Origin: Acidobacteriota bacterium | GTDB lineage: Bacteria; Acidobacteriota; Aminicenantia; UBA2199 | Assembly (NCBI GenBank): GCA_025456175.1 | Contig: JALOLC010000023.1 | Coordinates: forward strand, 1-33,026 | Direction of reading: 5' to 3' | Length of the DNA: 33,026 nt | Part shown: positions 15,692 to 24,401 of the stretch, in pieces | How positions within the stretch are numbered: the first letter of the stretch is position 1 | Layout of the letters: each line of letters begins with the position of its first letter | Position numbers and translations under genes: made by a program | Notes under the pieces: model-generated | What the model saw: the letters and a program-made list of their open reading frames with translations, nothing else | What the model was told of the DNA's origin: nothing | Databases searched by the model: none

Positions 15692-16471
15692 ATGATCGCC
15701 TCTCTGGGGCAAGCACACGACTTCCGCCGCGTGGCCAAGGTATTGGTTGCCAGGAGCTGGGCGGAAGCCAGCGCCGGCAACATGTCGCTGCGCCTCACTG
15801 CGGCTTCTGCTCAATCCGAACCGATTTCCTGCCTGGCTTCCGGTTGCGGAGAGGAGCTGGAGTGCGCGGTCGACATGTCCGCCCTGGTTGGGGAGCGCTT
15901 CCTGGTAACAGCCAGCGGCTGCCGCATGCGCGATCTTGCCGCCGATCCCGCTTCGGGACTTTGCCTGGTCGAGGGTCTCGACCGAGGGCGCTACCGCCTC
16001 GCCGGCGGCAGCGGCCAGCTGACCAGCGAATGGGCCACCCACGCCGGCTTGCACTCCCTTTTCATGGAGAGCGGCAGCCCCGAGCGGGCCGTGCTTCACT
16101 GCCATCCGCTCAGCCTGATCGCCTTGAGCCATGTCTTCCGCTCCGAGGGGGAGATGAACGACCGCCTGTTTCGCATGCACCACGAGACGCGCCTGCTGAT
16201 CCCGGAGATGCTCGGGTTGGTGCCGTTCGCCGCGGGCGACTCGCTGGAAAGGGCCGCCGCCACCCGAGAAAAGATGAGGCGCTTCCGCATTGTCCTGTGG
16301 GACAAGCATGGCGTCATCGCCTCGGGCCGCAGCCTGGACGAAGCGCTGGACCGCGTCGAAATGGTGGAAAAGGCGGCCGCCCTCTATCTGGGACTGAAGA
16401 GCGCCGGCTTTGACCCTCAAGGGCTGAGTGACGAGCAGGTCAGGGCGATGCTGCCCGCTTCCGAAGAATGA
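15692..16471 (+). CDS. Class II aldolase/adducin family protein, rhamnulose-1-phosphate aldolase-like
   Basis: The product (about 259 residues) resembles RhaD, a zinc aldolase that cleaves rhamnulose-1-phosphate to dihydroxyacetone phosphate and lactaldehyde. Counting from the first of two adjacent ATGs, it has Glu114 in TSEW (the catalytic base position), the zinc ligands His137 and His139 in LHCHP and the third ligand His207 in WDKHGVIASG. The N-terminal SAGNMSLRL is the family's phosphate-binding GN segment. AAGGAG lies 1 nt before the ATG at 15689 and 4 nt before the one at 15692, so the second is preferred. No other rhamnose or fucose genes are nearby; the true substrate may be another phosphosugar. 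Its stop overlaps the next start as ATGA. Confidence 0.75.
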   Translation: MIASLGQAHDFRRVAKVLVARSWAEASAGNMSLRLTAASAQSEPISCLASGCGEELECAVDMSALVGERFLVTASGCRMRDLAADPASGLCLVEGLDRGRYRLAGGSGQLTSEWATHAGLHSLFMESGSPERAVLHCHPLSLIALSHVFRSEGEMNDRLFRMHHETRLLIPEMLGLVPFAAGDSLERAAATREKMRRFRIVLWDKHGVIASGRSLDEALDRVEMVEKAAALYLGLKSAGFDPQGLSDEQVRAMLPASEE

Positions 16472-17463
16472 AGCGCCTGCCCCTGTTTCTTCTCCTGGCG
16501 CTGCTGGCCAGCGGTATTGAGGGCGAAGACCTCCTGCCTGCGGGCGGCGCCCGCTACCGGCTCGAATTCATGATCCGCGGCAGTACGATCTCGCGCCTGC
16601 TCTTCATTTTCCCATTGCGGGTCTTTTACGAGGCTTCGGCGGCCGTCGACCTGACGGCCGTCACGCAGGAGGACGGCTCCACCTGCTTTTCCTATGCCGG
16701 AGTGCCCCGGACCGTTTACGTGCTGAGGACCCTGGGCTTTTCCGGCAAGACGTTGGCCCTGCTGACCGCGGACGCAGAGGCCAGTGCGGACGGCGGCGGC
16801 GCGCCCGCCGACGGCATCCTGTCTCACTGGCGTTCCCAGGCTCCACAGTTCGACGCGCTGGTGAAGACGGTCAAGAAATTTCCCCACCGGCTGCTGGCCA
16901 CGGGGCCGGAGCCCTTCGCATTCATGCGCGACGCTTCGGGCTTCTACCGCCATGTCAGGGTCGGGATCGAGCCGCGTTACCGTCATTACCCGGCCAAGAC
17001 CGGCATCTATTTCAATGTCTTTCCCATGCTGGCCGAAATTTTAAAGCTGCTCAACCACCGCTATCTCCCCGCGGCACCCGGGTGGGGGATGGGGGCCGCG
17101 CTCCCGGCCGAATGGGAAGGGGATAATCTGGATTTCTCAGCCGACTTGAACCAATTGGCCGGTCTGATGGAAAAAGTGGTCAGGTCGCTGGTCACCTTGA
17201 AGCAAAAGGCCCCGTTCCGCCTGCGCTTCCGCGTCACCGCCAGCAGCGCCGCTGCGTACGAGATCTGCGGCGAGGGCTATCCCGACACGGCTCTCTGGAA
17301 AGGATTCATGATTCGCGAAGTCTTCCGCCGTGTGCGGCTGCGGCCGGCGGATCGGGTGTTGTTGTCCGATGAGTTTTGGATGGGCATTCGCAATGCCAAG
17401 GGGCAGGGCGGTTTCGGCTACCTGCAGCTGCAGCAGGTCGATGCCATGGAGGTTCGGAAATGA
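16468..17463 (+). CDS. Secreted protein of unknown function
   Basis: The 331-residue protein has a signal peptide (MKRLPLFLLLALLASGIEGED). The mature part looks beta-rich, with a repeated theme of LEFMIRG, LLFIFPLRVFYEA and later FRLRFRVTASSAAAYEICGEGYPD, but no motif I recognise. The segment at about residues 95-125 is Ala/Gly/Asp-rich and probably a loop. It is held between the aldolase and fabD by ATGA overlaps at both ends, so it is translated with them. No function can be assigned. Confidence 0.75.
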   Translation: MKRLPLFLLLALLASGIEGEDLLPAGGARYRLEFMIRGSTISRLLFIFPLRVFYEASAAVDLTAVTQEDGSTCFSYAGVPRTVYVLRTLGFSGKTLALLTADAEASADGGGAPADGILSHWRSQAPQFDALVKTVKKFPHRLLATGPEPFAFMRDASGFYRHVRVGIEPRYRHYPAKTGIYFNVFPMLAEILKLLNHRYLPAAPGWGMGAALPAEWEGDNLDFSADLNQLAGLMEKVVRSLVTLKQKAPFRLRFRVTASSAAAYEICGEGYPDTALWKGFMIREVFRRVRLRPADRVLLSDEFWMGIRNAKGQGGFGYLQLQQVDAMEVRK

Positions 17464-18410
17464 ACGATCGAGTTTTCTTGTTTCCCGGCCAGGGTTCCCA
17501 GGCCGTGGGCATGGGGCAGGACCTGTTCGCCAAGAGCGAATTCGCCAAAAAGACATTTTGCCTGGCCGACGAGGTGTTGGGCTACCCGCTCTCGCGCATC
17601 TGCTTCAGCGGGCCCGAGGAGGAGTTGAAGCTGACCTCCAACACCCAGCCGGCCCTGCTGACGGTCTCCTATATCCTGTTCACCCTGTGGGGCAAGGAGC
17701 CCATGCTGGCTGCCGGACACAGCCTCGGGGAATATTCCGCGCTGCTGTGTGCCGGGGTTCTGCGCTTCGAGGACGCCCTCACCCTGGTCCATAAACGGGG
17801 AAAATACATGCAGGAAGCGGTCCCGGTGGGCCGGGGCGCCATGGCGGCCTTGATCGGCGCCGCCATCGATGACATCCAAGCTGTCGTGGCCGCCGTCAAC
17901 CTGGATTTCGCGGCTTTGCCAATCGATGCCGGGGGAGTCCGCAGGGTGGTCAACCTGGCCAACTGGAACAGCGCCGGCCAGGTGGTGATCTCAGGGGAAA
18001 AGGGGGCTGTTGAGGAGGCGGTTCAGCGCCTTGGCGTCAAGGCGGTTTTTCTGCCGGTATCGGCTCCTTTCCATTCGGAACTGATGCTCCCGGCCGAAGA
18101 GAGGCTGTCCCGGGATTTGGACCTCATTGAGTTCGTCGACCCCCGTTTCCCGGTGATCAACAACTGGCAGGTGCAGAAGGTCACCAGCGCCGCCGCGGCG
18201 CGCGAGGGCCTGAAGAAGCAGGTTTCGCGGCCGGTGCGCTGGCATGAGACGATGGAACTGCTGTTGGCCGATCCGGCAATCGCCCGATTTGCCGAGATCG
18301 GCAGCGGCAAGGTGCTGGCCGGTCTCCTGAAACGCGCCGCCCGTGACAAAAACCGTCAACTGCAGATCGTCAACATCGAAAATCTGGGCGATATCGAAAA
18401 AAGCGCCTGA
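17460..18410 (+). CDS. fabD: Malonyl-CoA:ACP transacylase
   Basis: FabD loads malonyl groups onto ACP. The 316-residue product starts at the ATG overlapping the upstream TGA and has FLFPGQGSQAVGMG (residues 6-19), the nucleophile serine in GHSLGEYSALLC, the conserved NWNSAGQVVISG segment, the active-site His in SAPFHSELM and the late EIGSGKVLAGLLKR. An insert near residues 140-160 (VNLDFAALPIDAGGVRR) is longer than usual. It is separated from the other fab genes by 5 kb, unlike the common fabD-fabG-acpP order. Confidence 0.93.
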   Translation: MNDRVFLFPGQGSQAVGMGQDLFAKSEFAKKTFCLADEVLGYPLSRICFSGPEEELKLTSNTQPALLTVSYILFTLWGKEPMLAAGHSLGEYSALLCAGVLRFEDALTLVHKRGKYMQEAVPVGRGAMAALIGAAIDDIQAVVAAVNLDFAALPIDAGGVRRVVNLANWNSAGQVVISGEKGAVEEAVQRLGVKAVFLPVSAPFHSELMLPAEERLSRDLDLIEFVDPRFPVINNWQVQKVTSAAAAREGLKKQVSRPVRWHETMELLLADPAIARFAEIGSGKVLAGLLKRAARDKNRQLQIVNIENLGDIEKSA

Positions 18411-18672
18411 TATCCGCAACAGCCGCCTGAAAGCCAGCAAACAGGGGAAATTTTATTCGGAAATCCTGCTCCAATCATGGGCCAAATAATCCATTATTAT
18501 CGGCAATCTTTAATGTCGATTTTCCATAATCAAGGCCTGTTTTGGCTGTCGGGGTTGTCTGCATTTCCATATCCCCGATAAATCTATAAAAAAAACGAAT
18601 ACTGACTTGACTTTTTATTTTCACTATGTTAAAAATTTTCCAGTATGCAAATCACATACAGTGGAGAGTGCC
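18411..18672. other. AT-rich 262-bp intergenic region upstream of the pilus operon
   Basis: This gap is much richer in A and T than its neighbours. It holds TCGGGG (18549-18554) and CCCCGA (18573-18578), a possible 6-bp stem with an 18-nt loop, and the pilM promoter candidate. No convincing coding sequence is visible. Confidence 0.6.
18607..18635 (+). promoter_or_regulatory. Putative promoter of pilMNOPQ
   Basis: TTGACT (18607-18612), 17 bp, TAAAAA (18630-18635). Predicted start near 18642 leaves a leader of about 31 nt before the ATG at 18673. The -10 match is 4 of 6. Confidence 0.5.
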
Positions 18673-19755
18673 ATGGCTTTAATCAGTTTGAAAAAATCCA
18701 AACCCATTGTTGGACTTGACATAGGCTCTTTTGCCTTAAAACTGGTCGAGCTGAAGGCAAAGAAGAAGGGTTCGGATACGCGCTACGAGCTGATCTCCAT
18801 TGGCTATGAACCGGTTCCCTACCAATCCATCGTGGAGGGCAGCATCATGGACTCGACGGCGGTGGCCGAGGGCATCCAGCATGTCTTTTACGACAGCAAA
18901 GCCAAGACAAACCGCATCGCCTTTGCCGTTTCGGGCAGCTCGGTCATCGTCAAGCGGATCGAGGTGCAGCGCTTGAACCCCGATGAAATGCACGAGCACA
19001 TCCTCTGGGAGGCCCGGCCGCACATCCCTTTCACCCCCGATGAGGTCAACATCGACTATGAGATCATCGAATCCTCCGATTCCCCCCCCGACCGCGTGGG
19101 GGTCATCCTGTCGGCGGTGCGCAAGGAAAAACTGAACGATTACCTCAACGTGATCACCAGCGCCAGCAAGATCGCCGACATCGTCGACCTGGACTCCTTC
19201 GCCGCCCTGAACAGCGTTCTGCTCAACTACGACCTGTACCGCGAAAAGGTCCTGGCCATTATCAATATCGGCGCCTCCATCTCCAACGTGATCATCTCCA
19301 AGGCCGGGCACCCGGTTTTCGTGCGCGACATCGCCTTCGGCGGCAATCAGTTCACCGACCTGCTGCAGAAGGAGATGAACCTCAAGTATGAAAAGGCCGA
19401 GGCCGTCAAGAAGGGGCGGGCGGTAGAGGGGATTTCCACCGCCGCTGTCAAGCCGATCATCAACATCGTGCTCAACGATTTGCGCAACGAGATCAAGAAA
19501 ACCTTCGAATTCTACCGCTCCAACACCACGGAAGGCCGCATTGACAATATCCTGCTCAGCGGCGGCAGCGCCAACCTGGAGGCGATCACCGACTTCTTCT
19601 CCCAGGAATTCGACATCCCGGTGGAGGTGGTCAACCCCTTCAACAACATCGACATCAACTACAAGAAATTTGACTTGAATTTCATAAAAGACATGGCCCC
19701 GGTGTACACGGTTGCCGTCGGCCTGGCCCTCAGGGCCGTGGGGGACGCGAAATGA
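18673..19755 (+). CDS. pilM: Type IV pilus assembly actin-like protein PilM
   Basis: PilM is a cytoplasmic FtsA/actin-like ATPase that binds the PilN tail in the pilus alignment complex. The 360-residue product shows the first phosphate loop VGLDIGSFALKLVEL, the ARPHIPFTPDEVNIDYEI segment typical of PilM, NIGASISNVII (second phosphate loop) and LLSGGSANLEAI (adenosine motif). GGAGAG precedes the ATG at 18673. An in-frame extension to 18607 overlaps the predicted promoter and is rejected. The stop overlaps pilN by ATGA. Confidence 0.93.
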   Translation: MALISLKKSKPIVGLDIGSFALKLVELKAKKKGSDTRYELISIGYEPVPYQSIVEGSIMDSTAVAEGIQHVFYDSKAKTNRIAFAVSGSSVIVKRIEVQRLNPDEMHEHILWEARPHIPFTPDEVNIDYEIIESSDSPPDRVGVILSAVRKEKLNDYLNVITSASKIADIVDLDSFAALNSVLLNYDLYREKVLAIINIGASISNVIISKAGHPVFVRDIAFGGNQFTDLLQKEMNLKYEKAEAVKKGRAVEGISTAAVKPIINIVLNDLRNEIKKTFEFYRSNTTEGRIDNILLSGGSANLEAITDFFSQEFDIPVEVVNPFNNIDINYKKFDLNFIKDMAPVYTVAVGLALRAVGDAK

Positions 19756-20354
19756 TCAAGATTAACCTATTAAAACCGGAAAAAAAGGAGGTTGCCGGCG
19801 GCGGGGGGACGACGGTCAGCTACGCCGAAGAGGCCAAACCCAGCAAGGTCAGCGTAGCGGCCCTGGTCGGTGCCGGCATCCTTACCGCGGTCGGCATCGG
19901 CTTGCTGTATTTCCTGCAGGCCAGCAATCTGGCCAACGAGAAAAGGCTCCTCGACGAGCGGACCCTGCGCAAGGCCGAGCTGGAAAAGGTCTTGCTGGAG
20001 CTGGAAACCATCGAAGCCACCAAACGCGAACTCGACAACAAGATCAAGATCATCGGCGAACTGAAGCTCAAGCAGAAGGATGCCGTCCTGATGCTGGACA
20101 AGATGTCCCGCAGCCTGCCCGATTGGGTCTGGTTGAGCAGCATGAGCTACAGCGGCGGCGCCATCAACATCAGCGGCAAGGCGTTGTCCAACAACCTGAT
20201 CGCCGACCTGGTCAACAACCTGCAGAACTCCAACCTGTTCACCAACGTCCAACTCAAGTCGACCACCCGGCAACGGCAGGCCGGCATCGACATTTTTCAG
20301 TTCGCCATCAGCTGCGTGTTCATTCGTCAGGGCGAACCGAATAAGGCGGGGTAA
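19752..20354 (+). CDS. pilN: Type IV pilus assembly protein PilN
   Basis: The 200-residue bitopic inner-membrane protein starts with the PilM-binding INLL motif (MIKINLLKPEKKE). One membrane helix lies at about residues 34-55, a coiled coil at about 60-105, then a periplasmic alpha/beta domain (LPDWVWLSSMSYSGGAINISGKA). It pairs with PilO to link PilM to PilP and PilQ. The cytoplasmic tail is longer than usual and Gly/Glu-rich. Confidence 0.93.
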   Translation: MIKINLLKPEKKEVAGGGGTTVSYAEEAKPSKVSVAALVGAGILTAVGIGLLYFLQASNLANEKRLLDERTLRKAELEKVLLELETIEATKRELDNKIKIIGELKLKQKDAVLMLDKMSRSLPDWVWLSSMSYSGGAINISGKALSNNLIADLVNNLQNSNLFTNVQLKSTTRQRQAGIDIFQFAISCVFIRQGEPNKAG

Positions 20355-20357
20355 ATC

Positions 20358-20993
20358 ATGGAAATTCAGAACCTACCTTGGTACGGGCAATTCGCGGTAT
20401 TCCTGCTGGTCGGCGCCGTCCTTTTCGGCATCTTTTATTTCATCGTCTATTCTCCGACCCAGGACGAGATCCAGGCCATCGTCACCCAGAGCGAGCAGCT
20501 CCAGGAGGAGATCCGCAAGGCGGAGAAGAGCGAAAGCAAGCTGGAGAAGCTGAAGGAAGAGAAGGCGGCCAATGAGAAGATCCTGGAGGAGCTCAAGGGC
20601 ATCCTGCCCGAGAAGAAGGAGTTCGCCCAGCACCTGCGCAAGATCCAGGCCATCGCTTCCAATGCCCGGTTGAGGACTTCCACCTTCACCTTCAACCAGG
20701 AAATCTCCCGCGATTACTATTTCGAATGGCCGATCGCCATCAGCCTGGAGGGCAACTACCACAACCTGGGCATCTTTTTCGACCAGGTGTCGCGGATGAA
20801 GAAAATTTTCACCATCGACGGCTTGACGATCTCGCCGCTGGGCACTCCGAATTATGACTATACCATCCAGGCCAGTTTCACCGCCACGACCTATATTTAC
20901 CGCGAGGGCGTGCCGATCAGCAAACCCGCCCCCAGGCGTCCCGCGCCCCGGGAGGAGCCGGCCGGGCCCGATGACAGATTAGGAGGTTTCTAA
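20358..20993 (+). CDS. pilO: Type IV pilus assembly protein PilO
   Basis: The 211-residue protein has a short N-terminal tail (IQNLPWYGQ), one membrane helix at about residues 11-31, a charged coiled coil at about 35-80 and a ferredoxin-like periplasmic domain (ISLEGNYHNLGIFFDQVSRMKKIFTIDGLTI). It ends in a Pro/Arg/Glu-rich tail. It forms the PilN-PilO heterodimer. The gene starts 3 bp after pilN, and its TAA overlaps the pilP ATG by one base. Confidence 0.93.
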   Translation: MEIQNLPWYGQFAVFLLVGAVLFGIFYFIVYSPTQDEIQAIVTQSEQLQEEIRKAEKSESKLEKLKEEKAANEKILEELKGILPEKKEFAQHLRKIQAIASNARLRTSTFTFNQEISRDYYFEWPIAISLEGNYHNLGIFFDQVSRMKKIFTIDGLTISPLGTPNYDYTIQASFTATTYIYREGVPISKPAPRRPAPREEPAGPDDRLGGF

Positions 20994-21484
20994 TGAAAAC
21001 CTTGCTTGTGTTTCTATTGCTGTCCCCCCTGTTCCTGGCGGGACAGGAGGTCCCCCAGGACCTGCCGGAGGAGGGAAGCGATGAGGGGGCGGAGATCATC
21101 AGCATCCAGCCGGGGGAGTTCGTCTACAACCCGGAGGGCCGTCGCGACCCGTTCTGGAACCTGCTCCAGGGCAAGAGCGTCAAGGACAACCGCGAGGCCA
21201 TCGAGGGCATCGCCGGGTTGATGATCGACGAACTGGAGCTCGAGGGCATCGTTTTCGCCCAGGGAGTGTTCAAGGCGCTCCTCAAGGGGCCCGACACCCG
21301 TCCTTACGTGGTGGGCATCGGCGACAAGGTCTACGACGGCGAGGTGGTGGCCATGGACCGGAATTCCGTCAGTTTCCGGAAAAGCCTGACCGTGGCCCTG
21401 GCCGGACAGAAAGACCGCGTGATCATAAAGACATTAAATCCCGAAGAGGAGGAGATGAATAAAAATGAAACAAACGACAAGTAG
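20993..21484 (+). CDS. pilP: Type IV pilus assembly protein PilP
   Basis: The 163-residue protein has a signal peptide (MKTLLVFLLLSPLFLAG) but no lipobox Cys, unlike classical PilP lipoproteins. A flexible acidic stretch (residues 19-45) precedes the HR-type domain with RRDPFWNLL and the small beta domain (LELEGIVFAQGVFKALLKGPD, YVVGIGDKVYDGEVVAMD). It connects PilNO to the secretin. AGGAGG lies within the end of pilO. The last 20 bp overlap pilQ. Confidence 0.9.
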   Translation: MKTLLVFLLLSPLFLAGQEVPQDLPEEGSDEGAEIISIQPGEFVYNPEGRRDPFWNLLQGKSVKDNREAIEGIAGLMIDELELEGIVFAQGVFKALLKGPDTRPYVVGIGDKVYDGEVVAMDRNSVSFRKSLTVALAGQKDRVIIKTLNPEEEEMNKNETNDK

Positions 21485-23780
21485 AATTTTGTTGATACTT
21501 TTCATTTTTCTCGCCGGCCTGGGGCTCGACGCCAAGGTGACCATCAGCAAGATCGAGTATTTCCCCGGCGAGGATTTCGTGCAGCTGCACATGCAGACCG
21601 ACAAGATCCTGCCCATCCCCGACATCTTCTACCCGGAGAAGGATGACCTGAGCCGACTGGTCATGCGCATCAAGGATGTGGACTTCCAGGTCGGCAGCGA
21701 CGCGCTGACCTTCGACTCCCCGGTGATCCAGGGGCTGAAGATCAGCCGCGCGGCCGATTACTCGGACGTCGAGATCAGGCTCAAGAACGAGGCCAACTAC
21801 CGGGTGTTCACCAACCAGACCGGGCTCTACATCGAGTTCCCCGCGCACTCCGCGCCGGTTGTCGCCAGCGCGGTACCCGTGGTGTCCAAGGCCGAGGCCA
21901 CTCCCCCGGCGCGCAGCCAAAACGCACCGGCCGCCCGGGTCAGCATCCGCGACGTGCGCGTGGCCTCCCAGGACCCCGGCCGCATCCGCTTTGAGCTCGC
22001 CCTGTCGCGTGAGACCGAGTACCGCGTCATCCCCATCGAGCAGCAGCCGGTGCGCCTGGCCATTGACCTGAAGGACGCCCAGTCGGGCAAGATCAACAAG
22101 CCCGTCAATCTCAAGAATGTCAGGAGCATCCGCGGCGGCAACAATTCGAACGACGTCTACCGGATCGTCTTCGACCTCGATTACCTCAAGCACTTCGCCG
22201 TTCAGGCCAAGGGCAGCCTGCTGCAGGTCGACTTCTTCGACGACGCGCCGCAGCCGGGTGAGGCGCTGGCCGCGGCTCCGGCCGCTGAGCCGAAGGAACT
22301 GCCGGTTGCGGCGGCCCCGCTGCAGCCGGCGCTGGACGTGGCGACGCCGGCCGCCGACAAAGCCGAATCCAGGGTCCTGCTGGCCAAGGCTGCCGAGTCC
22401 CCGGCGCGGACCGATGCCGCCGCCCAGCCCAAGGAGTTCTTCGGGCCGGAAAAATCCAAGTCCGAGGAGGAGACGGCCCAGCAGGCCGCCGCGGCCAAGG
22501 AGCCGGTGGCCATCGATTTCGAGAAAAAGACCGTGGATGAAGGCCGGCCGCAGTTCTCCGGCGATCCCTACGACTTTTCCTTCAAGAACGCCGACATCAG
22601 CAACATCCTGAAATTCATCGCCAAGATCTCGGGGCTCAACATGGTCATCGACCCCGACGTCACCGGCCGCTTCACCTGCGAGCTGGTGCAGGTCCCCTGG
22701 GACCAGGCCCTGGAGCTGATCCTCAAGGTCAACGGCCTGGACATGATCCAGGAGGGGAACATCCTGCGCATCGGCAAGGTGGACAAGCTGGCCCAGGAAT
22801 CCAAGCTGCGCCAGCAGCTGCGCGAGGCGCGCGAGCAGGAGGGCAATCTGGTGCTGCGCGCCTACACCCTGAGCTACGCCAAGGTCAAGGACGTGCAGCC
22901 GATCCTGAAGCGGCAGATGAGCCCGCGCGGCGAGCTGGTCATCGACGACCGCACCAATACCATGATCATTTCCGAGGTGCCGGACCGCCTCAAGGCCATC
23001 GATGGGCTGGTGGACATCCTGGACGCCGCCAACCCCCAGGTGCAGATCGAGGCGCGCATCGTTGAGGCCAACGCCAGTTCTCTCGATACCTTCGGCATCC
23101 AGTGGGGCTACAACGCGATCGCCAATTCCTCCTACGGCAACCAGACCAACCTGGTATTCCCCAACTCCATCGTCAGCGGCGGGGTTGCCTCCACAACCAA
23201 TCCCAGCGGCTACGCCATCAACATCCCGACGGCCGACACCGTGCTCTTCCCGAAAATCTCCCTGGGCAACGTCGCCGGGACCTTCAACCTGGACCTGGCC
23301 ATCAGCGCCTTGACCAAGAAAGGAAGGGGCCGGCTCATTTCGTCGCCGCGGGCCACCACCCAGAACAACATGCCGGCCGAGATCACCCAGGGGCGGCGCA
23401 TTCCCATCCAGACCAACCAGAACAACACCATCTCCACGCAATACATCAACGCCGCCTTGGAAATGAAGGTCACGCCCCAGATCACGGCCAGGGGCTCGGT
23501 GATCATGCAGATCGACATCCGCAACGACGTCGCCGATTTCAATCAGCAGGTGGGCAGTCAACCCACGATCGTCACCGAGACGGCCAAGACCACGGTCATG
23601 GTCAACGACGGCGGCACCATCGTCATCGGCGGACTGTACAAGATCTCCCAGCAGGTCAACAGCGACGGCGTGCCCTTGCTGAGCAAGATCCCCCTGTTGG
23701 GCAAGTTGTTCCGCAACTCCCGCAAGGAAGGGACGCAAAGCGAGCTGATGATCTTCATCACGCCCCGCATCATTAAATAG
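21465..23780 (+). CDS. pilQ: Type IV pilus secretin PilQ
   Basis: PilQ forms the outer-membrane channel for the pilus. The 771-residue protein has a signal peptide (residues 1-22), two AMIN-type beta domains at about 23-125 and 160-255 (both with a V.I-type start and an IDLKDA/IVFDLD core) and an Ala/Pro-rich linker at about 260-350. A secretin N-domain follows at about 368-445 (FSFKNADISNILKFIAKISG, VPWDQALELILKVNGL), then an NOLW domain (YTLSYAKVKDVQPILKRQ). The secretin core runs from about residue 526 (VQIEARIVEA) to the end, including VMVNDGGTIVIGGLYK and SELMIFITPRII. AGGAGGAG precedes the start. The length matches PilQ, not shorter GspD-like secretins. Confidence 0.95.
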   Translation: MKQTTSRILLILFIFLAGLGLDAKVTISKIEYFPGEDFVQLHMQTDKILPIPDIFYPEKDDLSRLVMRIKDVDFQVGSDALTFDSPVIQGLKISRAADYSDVEIRLKNEANYRVFTNQTGLYIEFPAHSAPVVASAVPVVSKAEATPPARSQNAPAARVSIRDVRVASQDPGRIRFELALSRETEYRVIPIEQQPVRLAIDLKDAQSGKINKPVNLKNVRSIRGGNNSNDVYRIVFDLDYLKHFAVQAKGSLLQVDFFDDAPQPGEALAAAPAAEPKELPVAAAPLQPALDVATPAADKAESRVLLAKAAESPARTDAAAQPKEFFGPEKSKSEEETAQQAAAAKEPVAIDFEKKTVDEGRPQFSGDPYDFSFKNADISNILKFIAKISGLNMVIDPDVTGRFTCELVQVPWDQALELILKVNGLDMIQEGNILRIGKVDKLAQESKLRQQLREAREQEGNLVLRAYTLSYAKVKDVQPILKRQMSPRGELVIDDRTNTMIISEVPDRLKAIDGLVDILDAANPQVQIEARIVEANASSLDTFGIQWGYNAIANSSYGNQTNLVFPNSIVSGGVASTTNPSGYAINIPTADTVLFPKISLGNVAGTFNLDLAISALTKKGRGRLISSPRATTQNNMPAEITQGRRIPIQTNQNNTISTQYINAALEMKVTPQITARGSVIMQIDIRNDVADFNQQVGSQPTIVTETAKTTVMVNDGGTIVIGGLYKISQQVNSDGVPLLSKIPLLGKLFRNSRKEGTQSELMIFITPRIIK

Positions 23781-23789
23781 GAGGGAAAC

Positions 23790-24389
23790 ATGAAACTGAA
23801 AATCTTGGTCCTGATCATAGCGGCGCTGGCGCTGGCCAGTTGCGTGGCCAAGGAGGACGACAGCACCTCGGCGAGCTTCCTGGTGATCAACTCCCTGACC
23901 GGCAAGGATTTGAGCGGCGGGGAAGGGTCCACGACGGTCTTCTCCGACGTGATCACCAACGGCAGCATCATCAACGACAACGGCGTGGCGGCGGTCACGA
24001 CCCTGACGTACAATCCCAACCCCGACTCCGACGCGCATGACATCACCTACTACATGAACGTGATCGTCGACCAGATCGATGTCGAATTTCTGCGCACCGA
24101 CGGCCGCAACGTGGAGGGGGTCGACGTACCCTACCGCTTTACCCAGCCGATGAACGTGCTCGTTCCCGTGGACGAGACGGTCCAGATCCCGTTCGTGCTC
24201 ATCCGCCACGTGGCCAAGCTGGAGCCGCCCCTGTTCGCCCTGCGCGAAGAGCCCAACCAGGGCAAGGTCCTGCAGCTGGTGGCCAAGGTTACCTTGTACG
24301 GCAAGGACCTGGGCGGCCGCCGCGTCGCCCCGGTCAGCGGCTACCTCAGCGTCTGGTGCGCCAATTTTGCTGATTCCACTGCCGACTAA
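23790..24389 (+). CDS. Uncharacterised lipoprotein downstream of pilQ
   Basis: The 199-residue protein has a lipoprotein signal (MKLKILVLIIAALALASC, lipobox Cys18) followed by an acidic segment. The mature part looks beta-rich and includes THG-like strands (VIVDQIDVEFLRTDGRNVEGVDVPYRF, VQIPFVLIRH, VAKVTLYGKDLGGRRV), similar to a single Ig-like domain. GGAGGG precedes the ATG, 9 bp after pilQ, so it is probably co-transcribed. It may be a pilus biogenesis accessory such as a secretin partner, but no known pilotin motif is visible. Confidence 0.8.
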   Translation: MKLKILVLIIAALALASCVAKEDDSTSASFLVINSLTGKDLSGGEGSTTVFSDVITNGSIINDNGVAAVTTLTYNPNPDSDAHDITYYMNVIVDQIDVEFLRTDGRNVEGVDVPYRFTQPMNVLVPVDETVQIPFVLIRHVAKLEPPLFALREEPNQGKVLQLVAKVTLYGKDLGGRRVAPVSGYLSVWCANFADSTAD

Positions 24390-24401
24390 GGGAGAAACAC
24401 C

